DNA of 64,000 nucleotides from Alphaproteobacteria bacterium (GTDB lineage: Bacteria; Pseudomonadota; Alphaproteobacteria; DSM-16000; Inquilinaceae): the NCBI GenBank assembly GCA_028281925.1, contig JANQIX010000026.1, forward strand, positions 62,001-126,000, in the 5' to 3' direction. The notes under the pieces were generated by a model. The model did no database searches, had not been told where the DNA came from, and saw only the letters and a program-made list of their open reading frames with translations. Both the position numbers and the translations under genes were made by a program. This document shows, piece by piece, positions 37,358 to 48,360 of the stretch. The stretch's first letter is position 1. Each line of letters opens with the position of its first letter.

Positions 37358-39079
37358 ATGTGGGAAAGCGTGCGGGCTATCCAGGCAAGAACACCTGCGG
37401 TGTGGGCCCTGGCGCTAGCACTGCTGATCGGTGCGGTAACCTGGCAAGCTCCTGCGAACTCCCTGATCAGCGCAGCACGCGCTCAAGCGGACTTCGCGCC
37501 AGATCCGAATGTGGCGGCGAATACCCTCTTCGTCGAAGCGATCGAGCATATCCTTGCGGCCGATGACGCCGCCGCAGCAGCAGCGCGCCTCGACCGGCTA
37601 AGGCGGGCTGAGGCCAACATCGACCGCATTATCGCGGATCATCCGGGCTCCGAACTGGCCGTGCAGCTTATCACCGGTCAGAGGATCGGCTGGTTCGACC
37701 CGGCAGCGTTTGACCGTGCTGTTGCCAGAACGGAGGAGGAAGTCCCGGCGGCGGCCGAGCGGGACCAGCGGTGTGGGGCGATGCCCGTTGCTTGCCTGCT
37801 GCTCGCCGATGCGTCAGCTACCGCCGCGGAGATCTCGCACGACCACTATCGTTCTCGGGCGATCGGCCTGATCGCTGAAGGTCAGGCAAAGGTGGGTCTG
37901 ACAGAGACGGCGCGATTCACATTGGCTCATGGTCTGGCCGGAGCCAATGGCGCTCCGCACAGCTATGTTCAGCTGGAGGCCGTGCGAGAGGTCGTCAACG
38001 CGCTGGCGGCACTGGGGCTTTTCGCGGAAGCCCTGGCCACGGCCGCTGACATCGCCGACGACGAGGAACGCGATGAAGCTCTGCACGACATCACCGTGGC
38101 CCAGGCAGTGGCAGCATTGTTTGCAGATGCACTAGCAACGGCCGACCGCATCCGCGATGAGGGCCTACAGTCGGAGGCCCTGCGTGATATCGCCGCCGCA
38201 CAGGGTGCTGCGGGGAACATTGCGGAGGCGCTCGTCATGGCTCGCGGGATCGCCGACGATCTCCACCGCTCAGAGGCCCTGCGCCTAATTGCCGTAACCC
38301 AGGCTGACGAAGGCCATTTCGACGATGCCTTGCAGACAGCCCGAGACATCCCCGGCCACACCTTCTGGTACCGTCAAAGCGGCTCTATTCGATCCAAGAC
38401 CTTCCGCTACATCGCCGTAGCGCAAGCAGAGGCCGGGCATCTCGCAGAGGCTCTCATCACGGCCCGCGGCGTCGAGAGCCGTTCTGCACGCGCTGAGGCC
38501 CTCGGCCTCATTGCTGCCTTCCAGGCTGCGGCCGGGTCAACACAAGAGGCGCAGCAGGTGCTGGCCGAAGCGCTGACAACCGCCGGGGAGGTTGCCGAAC
38601 CAGTCAACCGCCTGGACCGTCTCGTGATCGTCGCTTCCGCTCTGGGCCAGGCGGGGCTTGTGGAAGACGCTCAGCGCATATTCGCCGACACATTCTCCAT
38701 CATCGGCGAGATCGAGGATGTCGAATTCCGCCCCCAGCTCTTAAGCATGATCGCATCATACCAGACGGAGGCGGGGTTCGTAGACCAAGGTCGGCGTACG
38801 TTTGCCGAAGCGCTTTCCGCCACCGACGAGCTGGTACCTCGCCTCAGGAACCGCATGATCGGGATGAGTGCCATTGCCTATACGCAAGCGGAGGCAGGGT
38901 TGGTGGAGGACGCTCGCCAGACATTCGCCCAAGTGGCAGCTCTGTCACATGGGGTCGAGGATGAATTCGATTCCGATTACCTGTTGAACTACATCGTCTT
39001 CAATCAGGCCGATGCGGCCGCAGCCAGCCTCTGGCCCGGCTGGGTTAACCGGACGCCGCGTTCCGACGGCGGGGGCTGA
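37358..39079 (+). CDS. Membrane-anchored helical-repeat (TPR-like) protein
   Basis: 573 residues. An N-terminal hydrophobic segment (about 14-30) acts as signal or anchor; the rest is a solenoid of about nine 34-36-residue repeats of the form EAL-x2-IA-x-AQA-x-AG-x4-EAL-x-TA, for example SEALRDIAAAQGAAGNIAEA and RSEALRLIAVTQADEGHFDD. Such repeats mediate protein contacts, probably in the periplasm. It contains no catalytic motif. Convergent with rocD. I do not know a named family member. Confidence 0.7.
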   Translation: MWESVRAIQARTPAVWALALALLIGAVTWQAPANSLISAARAQADFAPDPNVAANTLFVEAIEHILAADDAAAAAARLDRLRRAEANIDRIIADHPGSELAVQLITGQRIGWFDPAAFDRAVARTEEEVPAAAERDQRCGAMPVACLLLADASATAAEISHDHYRSRAIGLIAEGQAKVGLTETARFTLAHGLAGANGAPHSYVQLEAVREVVNALAALGLFAEALATAADIADDEERDEALHDITVAQAVAALFADALATADRIRDEGLQSEALRDIAAAQGAAGNIAEALVMARGIADDLHRSEALRLIAVTQADEGHFDDALQTARDIPGHTFWYRQSGSIRSKTFRYIAVAQAEAGHLAEALITARGVESRSARAEALGLIAAFQAAAGSTQEAQQVLAEALTTAGEVAEPVNRLDRLVIVASALGQAGLVEDAQRIFADTFSIIGEIEDVEFRPQLLSMIASYQTEAGFVDQGRRTFAEALSATDELVPRLRNRMIGMSAIAYTQAEAGLVEDARQTFAQVAALSHGVEDEFDSDYLLNYIVFNQADAAAASLWPGWVNRTPRSDGGG

Positions 39080-39109
39080 CACAAGCAACACCTGGTCACA
39101 GCGTGTCAC

Positions 39110-39143
39110 GGGCGCGGTTGATGCTCCGACTGCCCCCGCGCCC
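39110..39143. terminator. Hairpin between convergent repeat-protein gene and rocD
   Basis: GGGCGCGG (39110-39117) and CCGCGCCC (39136-39143) are perfectly complementary across 18 bases. It falls in the 69 bp gap between two converging genes. Confidence 0.45.
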
Positions 39144-39148
39144 CCCGA

Positions 39149-40360
39149 CTACAGAACCGCGCGGAACTGCGCGACCATCCAGTCGATCTCTTCCGTCGTG
39201 ATCACCAGCGGCGGTGCGATGCGGATGACCTGCTCGCGCGTCTCCTTTACCAGCACGCCAAGATCCATCAGCCGCTCGCAATAGTGCCGGGCCGGACCGG
39301 CCTCCGGACGGATCTCCACGCCGACGAACAGGCCTCGGCCGCGGATTTCCGCCACGCGCGTGGAGTTGATGGCGCGAAGCTGGCGCATCAAGTGATCGCC
39401 CAGCATGCGCGACCGGTCGGCCAGCGCCTCGTCGAGGATCACGTCCAGCGCCGCCTCGCCGACGGCGGCCGCCAGCGGGTTGCCGCCGAAGGTGCTGCCG
39501 TGGTCGCCCGGCTGGAAGAGACCGAGCAGGTCGCGCGCGGCCAGTACCGCAGACACGGGATAGACGCCACCACCGAGCGCTTTGCCGACGATCAGCACGT
39601 CGGGCTCGGCATCCGATTCATAATGCTGATAGCAGAACAGGCGACCGGTGCGACCAAGGCCCGTCTGGATTTCGTCCAGCGCCAGCAGCACCTGCGCCTC
39701 ATCGCAAATGCGCCGGACCTCGGCCAAATACCCATCGGGCGGGATTACGATGCCCCCTTCGCCCTGGATCGGCTCGATCAGCACGGCGACGGTATCCGGC
39801 GTCACTGCGGCTCGGATGGCATCCGCATCGCCGAACGGCACCTTCACGAAGCCCGGCGTGAAGGGGCCGAAGCCGTCGCGATAGGCGGGCTCTGACGACG
39901 CGCTGATGGCCGTGGTGGTCCGCCCGTGGAAGTTGTTGCTGCAGACGATGATCTCCGCCTGACCGTCGCGCACGCCTTTGGTCGTATAGCCCCATTTACG
40001 CACCAGCTTGACCGCGGTCTCGACCGCCTCGACCCCGGTGTTCATGGGCAGGGCCATGTCCATCCCGGCGACATGGCAGAGCTTCTCAAGAAACGGCCCC
40101 ATACGATCGTTGTGGAAGGCCCGCGACGTCAGCGTCACGCGCCCGGCTTGCTCGACGAGCGCGCCGATGATGCGCGGATGGCGGTGTCCCTGGTTCAGAG
40201 CGGAATAGGCGCTCAGGCAGTCGAGATACCGCCGGCCGTCGGTGTCCCACACCCATACGCCCTCGCCTTCGGCAATTACGATGGGCAGCGGATGGTAGTT
40301 GCGCGCGCTGTAGTTGTCGCACTGCGCGATAATGCGGGACTGGATTGCGGACATCGTCAC
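39149..40360 (-). CDS. rocD: Ornithine aminotransferase RocD
   Basis: 403 residues, class III PLP aminotransferase that turns ornithine into glutamate semialdehyde. Seen: LDCLSAYSALNQGHRHPRII, MNTGVEAVETAVKLVRKWGY (ornithine-type signature), IEPIQGEGGI, LDEIQTGLGRTG and the PLP-binding lysine in VGKALGGGVYPVSAV. A GGGAGGTG ribosome site precedes ATG 40360. It lies 23 bases after arginase on the same strand, forming an arginine-degrading pair. Confidence 0.95.
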   Translation of the reverse strand: MTMSAIQSRIIAQCDNYSARNYHPLPIVIAEGEGVWVWDTDGRRYLDCLSAYSALNQGHRHPRIIGALVEQAGRVTLTSRAFHNDRMGPFLEKLCHVAGMDMALPMNTGVEAVETAVKLVRKWGYTTKGVRDGQAEIIVCSNNFHGRTTTAISASSEPAYRDGFGPFTPGFVKVPFGDADAIRAAVTPDTVAVLIEPIQGEGGIVIPPDGYLAEVRRICDEAQVLLALDEIQTGLGRTGRLFCYQHYESDAEPDVLIVGKALGGGVYPVSAVLAARDLLGLFQPGDHGSTFGGNPLAAAVGEAALDVILDEALADRSRMLGDHLMRQLRAINSTRVAEIRGRGLFVGVEIRPEAGPARHYCERLMDLGVLVKETREQVIRIAPPLVITTEEIDWMVAQFRAVL

Positions 40361-40383
40361 CTCCCTTCATCCATCGCCATGGG

Positions 40384-41316
40384 CTACAGATCCACCTTGT
40401 GGCGGCTCAGGATCTGTTCGCCGAACAGGCTTTCCACCAGCTCCACCACCAGCTGGGCCGTGGCGTTGCGGATGTCGTAGGCCGGGTTCAGCTCGACGAT
40501 GTCGAGCGACGCCATGCGGCCGCTGTCGTAGATCATCTCCATGCAGAGCTGGGCCTCACGGTAGGTGGGCCCGCCGGAGACCGTCGTGCCCACGCCAGGC
40601 GCAATCGACGGGTCCAGAAAGTCGACATCGAAGCTGACGTGCAGATGTCCGCCGATCGCTTCGACCTCGCGGAGCACGGTCTCCACGGTCGCGCGCATGC
40701 CGTTCTCATCGATCTTGCGCATGTCATGCACGATCAGATGGCTGTCGACGACTTCGGCCTTTTCGACCGCGTCGACCGAGCGGACACCGAGCTGAACCAT
40801 CCGCGAGGCATCCAGGATGGGGGCCGTGTCGCCCAGCCCCGTCAGCTCAGCCGGCCCACGTCCTGAGATGACGGCCACCGGCATGCCGTGCAGGTTGCCC
40901 GAGGGCGAGGTGGCCGCGGTGTTGAAGTCCGCATGGGCATCGAGCCACAGCACCGACAAGGGTACACCCTCCGCCGCGCAGTGCTGCGCCACGGCAGCGA
41001 CGGACCCGATGGCGAGCGTGTGGTCACCGCCCAGCAGAACCGGCAGATGGCCGGACTTAAGCGCGTCGCGCACCGCATCACGCACCGTCCGGCACCATTC
41101 GGCCGCCTCGGGCAGGTGGCGGTAGCCGTCGACCGGCGGTTCGTCGGGATTGACGGGCCCCGCCAGATTGCCCCAATCGACGATCTCGTGTCCCAGGCCG
41201 CGAAGCGCCGCCTCAAGGCCGGCGACGCGCAATGCTTCGGGCCCCATGGACCCGCCGCGATGGCCGGCACCGATATCGGTGGGGGCGCCGATCAGGGCGA
41301 TGGGTTTGTTCGCCAT
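40384..41316 (-). CDS. rocF: Arginase RocF
   Basis: 310 residues. Hydrolyses arginine to ornithine and urea with two manganese ions. Metal and substrate motifs: GGDHTLAIGSV (about 97-107), DAHADFNTAATSPSGNLHGM, SFDVDFLDPSIAPGVGTTV. ATG 41316 is preceded by GGGGAG; an upstream in-frame ATG at 41379 adds an unconserved leader. The urea formed can feed the urease encoded 13 kb away. Divergent from an Lrp regulator, the usual arrangement for arginine catabolism. Confidence 0.96.
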   Translation of the reverse strand: MANKPIALIGAPTDIGAGHRGGSMGPEALRVAGLEAALRGLGHEIVDWGNLAGPVNPDEPPVDGYRHLPEAAEWCRTVRDAVRDALKSGHLPVLLGGDHTLAIGSVAAVAQHCAAEGVPLSVLWLDAHADFNTAATSPSGNLHGMPVAVISGRGPAELTGLGDTAPILDASRMVQLGVRSVDAVEKAEVVDSHLIVHDMRKIDENGMRATVETVLREVEAIGGHLHVSFDVDFLDPSIAPGVGTTVSGGPTYREAQLCMEMIYDSGRMASLDIVELNPAYDIRNATAQLVVELVESLFGEQILSRHKVDL

Positions 41317-41494
41317 TCCGGTAGACTGCTCCCCAGAGCCGAATACGCCTGTCTCGGCGGCTGCCTCGCCGCCCTTCACAGTGGCATCCGCCGAGGCAAA
41401 TGAAATGCCGAACTGGGCCCGTCACGCAGCAGGAAATGCTGTCGCTGCCGCCGCCGGACGGGGCCGATCAGGAGGTATGGGGGATTGCGGGACC

Positions 41495-41983
41495 ATGAGC
41501 GGTGACGCAAAGCTGGACCGTATCGACATCAAGATCATCAAGACGCTGCACGCCGACGCCCGCATCACCAACCAAGCTCTGGCAGAGCAGGTCGGGCTGT
41601 CGCCCAGCCCCTGCCTGCAGCGGGTTCGGCGGCTGGAGCGTCTGGGCGTCATCGGCCCGTATCTCGGCCGCGTCGATCTCGACAAGTTGTGCCACAGCGT
41701 CATGGTGTTCGGCACGGCCAGCCTGCGCAGCCACGAGCACGACGATTTCCAACTGTTCGAGCGGCTGGTGCGCGAAATCCCCGAAGTCGTGGCCTGCTAT
41801 AAGGTCAGTGGAGCGTTCGACTATCTGGTGCAGTTCCGCTGCCCCAGCATCGCGCGCTATCATGCGCTGAGCGACGATCTGCTGCGGGCCAGCTCGGGCC
41901 TAGTCAAGCTCAGCAGCCATGTCGTTCTGGACGAAACGAAGGAATTCAAAGGATGGCCGCTTGACGCTCTGCTCGGAGCGTGA
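41495..41983 (+). CDS. Lrp/AsnC-family regulator of arginine catabolism
   Basis: 162 residues. N-terminal winged HTH (NQALAEQVGLSPSPCLQRVR, about 24-43) and the C-terminal RAM ligand-binding domain (HSVMVFGTASL, VACYKVSGAFDYLVQF). It is divergent from rocF-rocD across about 180 bp and so probably activates them in response to arginine or ornithine. ATG 41477 is an in-frame alternative, closer to AGGAGG at 41470. Family certain, effector inferred. Confidence 0.93.
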   Translation: MSGDAKLDRIDIKIIKTLHADARITNQALAEQVGLSPSPCLQRVRRLERLGVIGPYLGRVDLDKLCHSVMVFGTASLRSHEHDDFQLFERLVREIPEVVACYKVSGAFDYLVQFRCPSIARYHALSDDLLRASSGLVKLSSHVVLDETKEFKGWPLDALLGA

Positions 41984-42092
41984 CCGTCGACGCATACCAA
42001 CGGATAATTCACACACTTACCAAAATATGCTCCTATATGCCCGTGTTTACACATATTCGGCATAAACGACATTACTAGAGTCACAAGACGCC

Positions 42093-42722
42093 ATGGGAAA
42101 TATATATTTATCCGAGAAACTCTCAAGGCTCGTTGATCTTTGGGTGCAGAAGCGTGGCCCGCGCAATTTCCCGAGAAAGGCAGACTTTGACGCTTTTGCC
42201 GTGCGGCAATGGATCGGCCATATCGGCATTCTGGAAAGACGAAAGGACGATAAGAGCCTGTTCGTCCGTCTGTCGGGAAGCATGATCGTCGAATACGACG
42301 GTGCCGATTTCACGGGCAGATATCTGGCCGACTGCGTTCCAGACCATGCGGTAGACGAAATTCTTCATCCGTATCGCATCTGCATAGACCACCGTGCGCC
42401 CGTCTTCATTCGGCTACCGCCGGGACATCTGGGCGGATCCTTTCGATACTACGACCGACTGATCCTTCCTTGCTCTGACAACGACACGTTCATCGACCAT
42501 TTCATCGTGGCGATCTACGTCTCCGATTTCCAAAGGTACCTGAACGAGCACGGCGTCTACGGTGACCAGACTCTGTCACACATGCCGCCATCCCGACCCA
42601 ATGCGGCCCTTCTCGATGCCGCTGCCGTGTCCGACACGCCGGAATCGATGCCGGCCTGCACTCATCCCGGTGTCGAAAACGCAGCCACCCAGGGCCAATT
42701 CGTCGAGGTGATCCACGTCTAG
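42093..42722 (+). CDS. PAS_5-family protein (alphaproteobacterial PAS domain)
   Basis: 209 residues. Matches the stand-alone PAS family common in alphaproteobacteria: WVQKRGPRNFPRKADFDAFA, IGHIGILERRKDD, FVRLSGSMIVEYDGADFTGR and RYYDRLILPCSDNDTFIDH. No output domain is attached; the last 50 residues are low in structure. The leader upstream is AT-rich and could hold its promoter. Possible sensory or polar-localisation role; no function can be assigned. Confidence 0.8.
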   Translation: MGNIYLSEKLSRLVDLWVQKRGPRNFPRKADFDAFAVRQWIGHIGILERRKDDKSLFVRLSGSMIVEYDGADFTGRYLADCVPDHAVDEILHPYRICIDHRAPVFIRLPPGHLGGSFRYYDRLILPCSDNDTFIDHFIVAIYVSDFQRYLNEHGVYGDQTLSHMPPSRPNAALLDAAAVSDTPESMPACTHPGVENAATQGQFVEVIHV

Positions 42723-42797
42723 GCGGGCACCAGAGCGTCCTATCCCAACAACCGGCGGATCGCGATCAATGGCCGCCGACGGCGCGCCGGTCGTCGG

Positions 42798-43226
42798 CTA
42801 GGTATCTCCGCGCGGCACCCAAGGAATGCGGGCGAATTCCACACCCTCGTCCTTCAGCTGTGTCGCCTCGGAGTCCGTCGCCTCGCCGTGGATGTTGCGG
42901 GCGTCTGCCTCGCCGTAATGAATGCGGCGCGCCTCTTCGGCAAATCGTCCGCCGACATAGTCGCTGTTGGCCTCCACATGGTCGCGCAGCTTGGAAAGCT
43001 TGCGATAGAGGTCAGCGGCCTGCGCCTCCTCTTTCGAGGGCCCGTCAGTGCGGGATCGGCCGATGCGCGGTGCCATCGGGGCCTTTGAAATCTTTGCGTC
43101 GCCGCAGAGCGGGCAGGCAATATCTCCAGCATCGGCCTGTGCGTCATACGCCGCGCTGTTGCGGAACCAGGCTTCGAACGAATGGCCGGCCTGGCATCTG
43201 AGATCGAACAGTATCATCCCGCTCAC
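42798..43226 (-). CDS. DUF1178 family protein
   Basis: 142 residues. FDLRCQAGHSFEAWFRNSAA followed by CPLCGD gives a small zinc-ribbon-like N-terminus; the C-terminus has RRIHYGEADARNIHGEATD and EGVEFARIPWVP, as in other DUF1178 proteins. Start at ATG 43226 or 43217. End of the run comF-(small protein)-grxC-nitrilase-DUF1178, conserved in the class. Function unknown. Confidence 0.9.
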   Translation of the reverse strand: MSGMILFDLRCQAGHSFEAWFRNSAAYDAQADAGDIACPLCGDAKISKAPMAPRIGRSRTDGPSKEEAQAADLYRKLSKLRDHVEANSDYVGGRFAEEARRIHYGEADARNIHGEATDSEATQLKDEGVEFARIPWVPRGDT

Positions 43227-43326
43227 TCAACTGACTCTGGCACATTCTTGCCGATCATGGGCATCGATGTCCAACACCCGTGCAGCTTTGCCATCCAGGC
43301 ACGTCCGGGCCCGGCGTCAGAGACAG

Positions 43327-44193
43327 CTATTCGCCCGCCGCGCGGTCGGCCACCACGACCGCCGGCTTGGCAGGCATGAAGTCCCGATCATGGCGCAGGG
43401 CCGGAATGGCCTGGCGCGCCTTATCGACGACCGACAGATCCAGCGTGGCCTGGGTGATGCCGACCGACTCGCCACCGTCTGCGAGAATGTCGCCCCAGGG
43501 CGATATGATCAGCGAATGGCCAAAGGTCTGGCGCCCTCTGTCATGGGTTCCGGTCTGCGCCGGCGCCACCACGAAAGACCCGGTCTCGATCGCACGGGCG
43601 CGCAGCAGAACATGCCAATGGGCCTGCCCGGTCTGGCGCGTGAAGGCGGCCGGCACCGTCAGGATAGCCGCTCCCTTCTTCGCCAGATCTCGGTAGAGAT
43701 GAGCGAACCGCACGTCATAGCAGACCGTCATGCCGATCGGGCCCCAGGGGCTAGGGGCAAGCACCGCCTGCGCGCCCGGCTGAAACGTCGCGCTCTCGCG
43801 ATAGCTCTCCCCACCCGGAAGATCGACGTCGAACATGTGGATCTTGTCGTATCGTGCGACGATCTCCCCCTCGCCATCGACCAGGAAACTGCGGTTCGCC
43901 AGCCGGTCGTCCGCCACCCGGACAGCCAAAGACCCGATCAGCAGGGACACACCGCAATCGGCCGCCACGTCGCGGAACGCAGAGAGCGCGGGGTGCTCCT
44001 TCTCCGTCCGTGCTTCGGCCATCTGCTGTTCGCGCCCATGCACAATCAGGCTGACATTTTCCGGCATGGCCACGAAGTCGGCGCCCGCATCGCAGGCCTG
44101 CCGGACCAGTCCGACCGCCGTTTCGATATTGCGGGCCATGTCGGTGCCCGCATTGACCTGCACGCAGGCGACGGACACGCTTTCCGCGCTCAT
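43327..44193 (-). CDS. Carbon-nitrogen hydrolase (nitrilase/omega-amidase-like)
   Basis: 288 residues with the full catalytic triad: Glu in FVAMPENVSL (about 43), Lys in YDKIHMFDVDLP (about 115) and Cys in IGMTVCYDVRFAHLYRDL (about 150). The branch resembles Nit1/Nit2 and YbeM, which clean up deaminated glutathione or hydrolyse omega-amides. Its ATG overlaps the glutaredoxin stop (ATGA), consistent with a glutathione-related role. Cytoplasmic. Confidence 0.92.
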   Translation of the reverse strand: MSAESVSVACVQVNAGTDMARNIETAVGLVRQACDAGADFVAMPENVSLIVHGREQQMAEARTEKEHPALSAFRDVAADCGVSLLIGSLAVRVADDRLANRSFLVDGEGEIVARYDKIHMFDVDLPGGESYRESATFQPGAQAVLAPSPWGPIGMTVCYDVRFAHLYRDLAKKGAAILTVPAAFTRQTGQAHWHVLLRARAIETGSFVVAPAQTGTHDRGRQTFGHSLIISPWGDILADGGESVGITQATLDLSVVDKARQAIPALRHDRDFMPAKPAVVVADRAAGE

Positions 44194-44453
44194 CGCACGG
44201 CCTCCAGCAACTGATCCAAGCGCCCGTCGCGGTCGAGGGCCTGCAGATCGTCGTTACCACCCACATGCGTCTCGCCGATGAACACCTGCGGCACCGTCCG
44301 GCGGCCACCGGCACGTTCCATCATCTCCTCCCGGCGCCTGGGGTGCATCGCCACGTCGATTTCGACGTACTCCACGCCCTTCTTCTGCAACAGCTTCTTG
44401 GCCATGTAGCAGTAAGGGCAGAATGCGCTGGAATAGATCGTCACGTCGTTCAT
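44190..44453 (-). CDS. grxC: Glutaredoxin 3 (GrxC)
   Basis: 87 residues, the normal length. Dithiol active site CPYC at about residues 12-15, cis-Pro region RTVPQVFIGETHVGGNDDLQ (GSH-binding TVP and GG). Reduces disulphides with glutathione in the cytoplasm. Coupled to the downstream nitrilase by a four-base overlap. Confidence 0.96.
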   Translation of the reverse strand: MNDVTIYSSAFCPYCYMAKKLLQKKGVEYVEIDVAMHPRRREEMMERAGGRRTVPQVFIGETHVGGNDDLQALDRDGRLDQLLEAVR

Positions 44454-44565
44454 TCGGTGGGCACCTCAGGATGCTCGCCATCGGCGGTCGTCTTGCGATA
44501 TGGCCCTTGGTGCTCCGGTTTGCCAGCCAGACCGCAACAACCTGAGCGCATAGCGGGTCTTCGGA

Positions 44566-44919
44566 TCACTCGGGAAAGATCGTCTCGTTCTCGTCCAACT
44601 CCAGCATCGGCATGTGGCTGAGCAACGTGGCGCGCAAAGCAGACCGGTTCAGCACCTTCTGCCGCGCTTCCGCTGGCAAGTCGTTGAGCGAAATGACGCT
44701 CTTTTCCATCAAGGCGCCGATCAGGTCTTCCAACACACGAATGAATTCGAGATCGGCCCGTGTGAAGGCGGAGAGCTGCGCCATGCGCTCGCTGGACAGC
44801 TTGTCCAGAAAGGCGAGCAGCTCAACATCGTCGGACGCGACCTCTTCGGTCTGTCCGACACTGGCCCGGTCAAAAACGGCCATGATCTGGCCGTCCTGGT
44901 CGCGCAGCACATATGGCAT
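44566..44919 (-). CDS. Small conserved protein of the MPYVxRD type
   Basis: 117 residues. MPYVLRDQDGQIMAVFDRAS at the start and ADLEFIRVLEDLIGALMEKS in the middle match a small proteobacterial family that databases often label 'tryptophan synthase beta-like'. It has no PLP lysine or any catalytic motif, so that label should not be taken as a function. ATG 44919 is chosen over 44928. Sits between comF and grxC on the same strand. Confidence 0.75.
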   Translation of the reverse strand: MPYVLRDQDGQIMAVFDRASVGQTEEVASDDVELLAFLDKLSSERMAQLSAFTRADLEFIRVLEDLIGALMEKSVISLNDLPAEARQKVLNRSALRATLLSHMPMLELDENETIFPE

Positions 44920-45031
44920 GGGGATCACCAGTCCAGATTGGCCTGCGTGGCACGGACCCCGCCGCCGACCCGTCCGGTCGGCCGACGACAGCGGCCCCCA
45001 CCTCTCCGCAAGCAGTGGCTCTGCGGCCCGG

Positions 45032-45793
45032 TCAGGCTGCCTGAGGTAGGTTTACCCGTGCGAGGGTCAAGACGTCCACTGCCTTGGCCCCGGCACCTTT
45101 CAGCGTGGCCGCGCATTCCCCGGCCGTCGCTCCGGTCGTCAGCACATCATCCACCAGCACCACATGCCGACCGGCGAGCATTCCGGCGCACCCGACGCGG
45201 ACGGCGAACGCCCGGCGGACGTTGCGCTGCCGCTCATCGCGGCTCAGCGTACCCTGGCTCGGCGTGCGGCGACGGCGAATAAGCAGGTCGGGCACAACAG
45301 CGATGCCGGTCAACCGCCCCAGCGCCAGGGCCAGCAGCGCCGCCTGATTGTACCGGCGCCTGAACAGCCTGGCCCTGTGCAGGGGCACCGGCACCAAGAG
45401 ACTGTCCGGGGCCAGCAACGATGCGCCCGTGCGCGCCATCCAGCCGGCAAAGGCCGGGGTTGCATGGGTTTGGTCGCCGTGTTTGAAGCCCAGCACCATG
45501 GCGCGGCTGATATCGTCGTAGATCAGCGGCGCCCGCGCCCGATCGAACCGTGGCGGCAACTGGGCACAGGCTCCGCAGATGGCCCCATCGGGCATCTCGT
45601 GCTCGAACGGCCGGCCGCAACAGCCGCACCATGGCGGTTCCAGAAAACTGGTCGACTGCCAGCACGAAGGGCACAGCGCACCCGACCTCTCGATCGTCAC
45701 ACCGCAGGCGAGGCACCTCGGCGGCAGCACTAGATCCAGTGCCGCGCGGCCAAGCCCCCGTAAGTCGTGCCTAGAACTCCGCGAACCTACCAT
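45032..45793 (-). CDS. comF: ComF-family phosphoribosyltransferase-like protein
   Basis: 253 residues. N-terminal zinc-finger-like cysteines (CLACG, CPSC, CGCCGRPF, CGAC), then a phosphoribosyltransferase fold ending in the PRPP loop VVLVDDVLTTGATAGE. ComF proteins support DNA uptake or an unknown nucleotide-salvage step. First gene of the leftward group leading to grxC; divergent from ettA. Confidence 0.92.
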   Translation of the reverse strand: MVGSRSSRHDLRGLGRAALDLVLPPRCLACGVTIERSGALCPSCWQSTSFLEPPWCGCCGRPFEHEMPDGAICGACAQLPPRFDRARAPLIYDDISRAMVLGFKHGDQTHATPAFAGWMARTGASLLAPDSLLVPVPLHRARLFRRRYNQAALLALALGRLTGIAVVPDLLIRRRRTPSQGTLSRDERQRNVRRAFAVRVGCAGMLAGRHVVLVDDVLTTGATAGECAATLKGAGAKAVDVLTLARVNLPQAA

Positions 45794-45945
45794 GGCGCGA
45801 GATTGGTGACCGAGGACGACGCAGGGTCAACAACATTCTCCACGGCGCTGATCGCCTGGTGCCCGGCTTGCCCTGGCGCGAGGGCCGACGGTTGCGCTAC
45901 ATACCGCCTACCGCAGCGCTGCAGAAGTGAAGAGGGACCGGACCA

Positions 45946-47625
<1,680 letters not shown>

Positions 47626-47640
47626 AGGTTGCTCGGACGG

Positions 47641-47654
47641 ACGGGAAACCGTCT
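47641..47654. terminator. Short hairpin between convergent ettA and mlaC
   Basis: GACGG-GAAA-CCGTC: a five-base stem closed by a GAAA tetraloop, 15 bases after the ettA stop. Small but placed as expected for a terminator or 3' end stabiliser. Confidence 0.35.
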
Positions 47655-47710
47655 ACCGCAAACCGATAACCGTGAGTGTCGCCAACACGGCCTCTAGGAA
47701 ACCGGAAGCC

Positions 47711-48328
47711 TCAACCGCCCGCGCGCAGCGTCGCGATCTGATCGCGCAGCGCCTGCAGAAGCGCATCGATGTTGCCGCCGTTGCGCTGGATGATCGAGCT
47801 GAACTCGTTGCGCTGGGTGACCGCCATGCTCACGCCTTCGACCATCACGTCGATGATCTGAAGATTACCGGCTCCGCGGTCGCGCACCCGCCACATCACC
47901 TGCACCGGCGGACCGTCGGGCGCAGTGATGCGGGAGCTCACCATGACGTCACGGTCGCCCTCAGGGCGCGACCCGTCCACGATGAAGCCCTGGTTGTCGT
48001 ACTCGTTGAAACGCCGCGCATAGGTTTCAACAACCATGTCTTCGAACAGTGAGAGGTACTCCTCCCGCTGCGGCTCCGTCGCCGTGCGCCAATGTCGGCC
48101 AAGCACGAACTGGCCGATCGTCGGCACATCAAAGCTGTCGCGAAACAGCATCCGCACGCCTTCCACCGTGCCGGCGGATGACTGTGCGCTATCGCGCAGG
48201 AGCTCGATCGCCTCATCGCCGAGCTGGCGTATGAACGCCTGCGCCCCGGCTTGGTCCTGAACCGCAGCCGCCTTGCCCGCCGGCAGGACGACTGCCAATG
48301 CCAGTATCAGAAGTGACGCCAATCGCAT
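47711..48328 (-). CDS. mlaC: MlaC-family periplasmic phospholipid carrier
   Basis: 205 residues. Signal peptide (LASLLILALAVVLPAGKAAA), then the MlaC/Ttg2D fold: FRDSFDVPTIGQFVLGRHWR, REEYLSLFEDMVVETYARRF, and QVMWRVRDRGAGNLQIIDVM. Carries phospholipids between MlaA at the outer membrane and the MlaFEDB complex. An ATG at 48364 overlaps the mlaA stop (ATGA) and could be used, but 48328 sits directly before the signal peptide. mlaFEDB genes are not in view. Confidence 0.9.
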   Translation of the reverse strand: MRLASLLILALAVVLPAGKAAAVQDQAGAQAFIRQLGDEAIELLRDSAQSSAGTVEGVRMLFRDSFDVPTIGQFVLGRHWRTATEPQREEYLSLFEDMVVETYARRFNEYDNQGFIVDGSRPEGDRDVMVSSRITAPDGPPVQVMWRVRDRGAGNLQIIDVMVEGVSMAVTQRNEFSSIIQRNGGNIDALLQALRDQIATLRAGG

Positions 48329-48360
48329 CGCCGAACCCGCCCCGTTTTCAGTGTGCCCTA

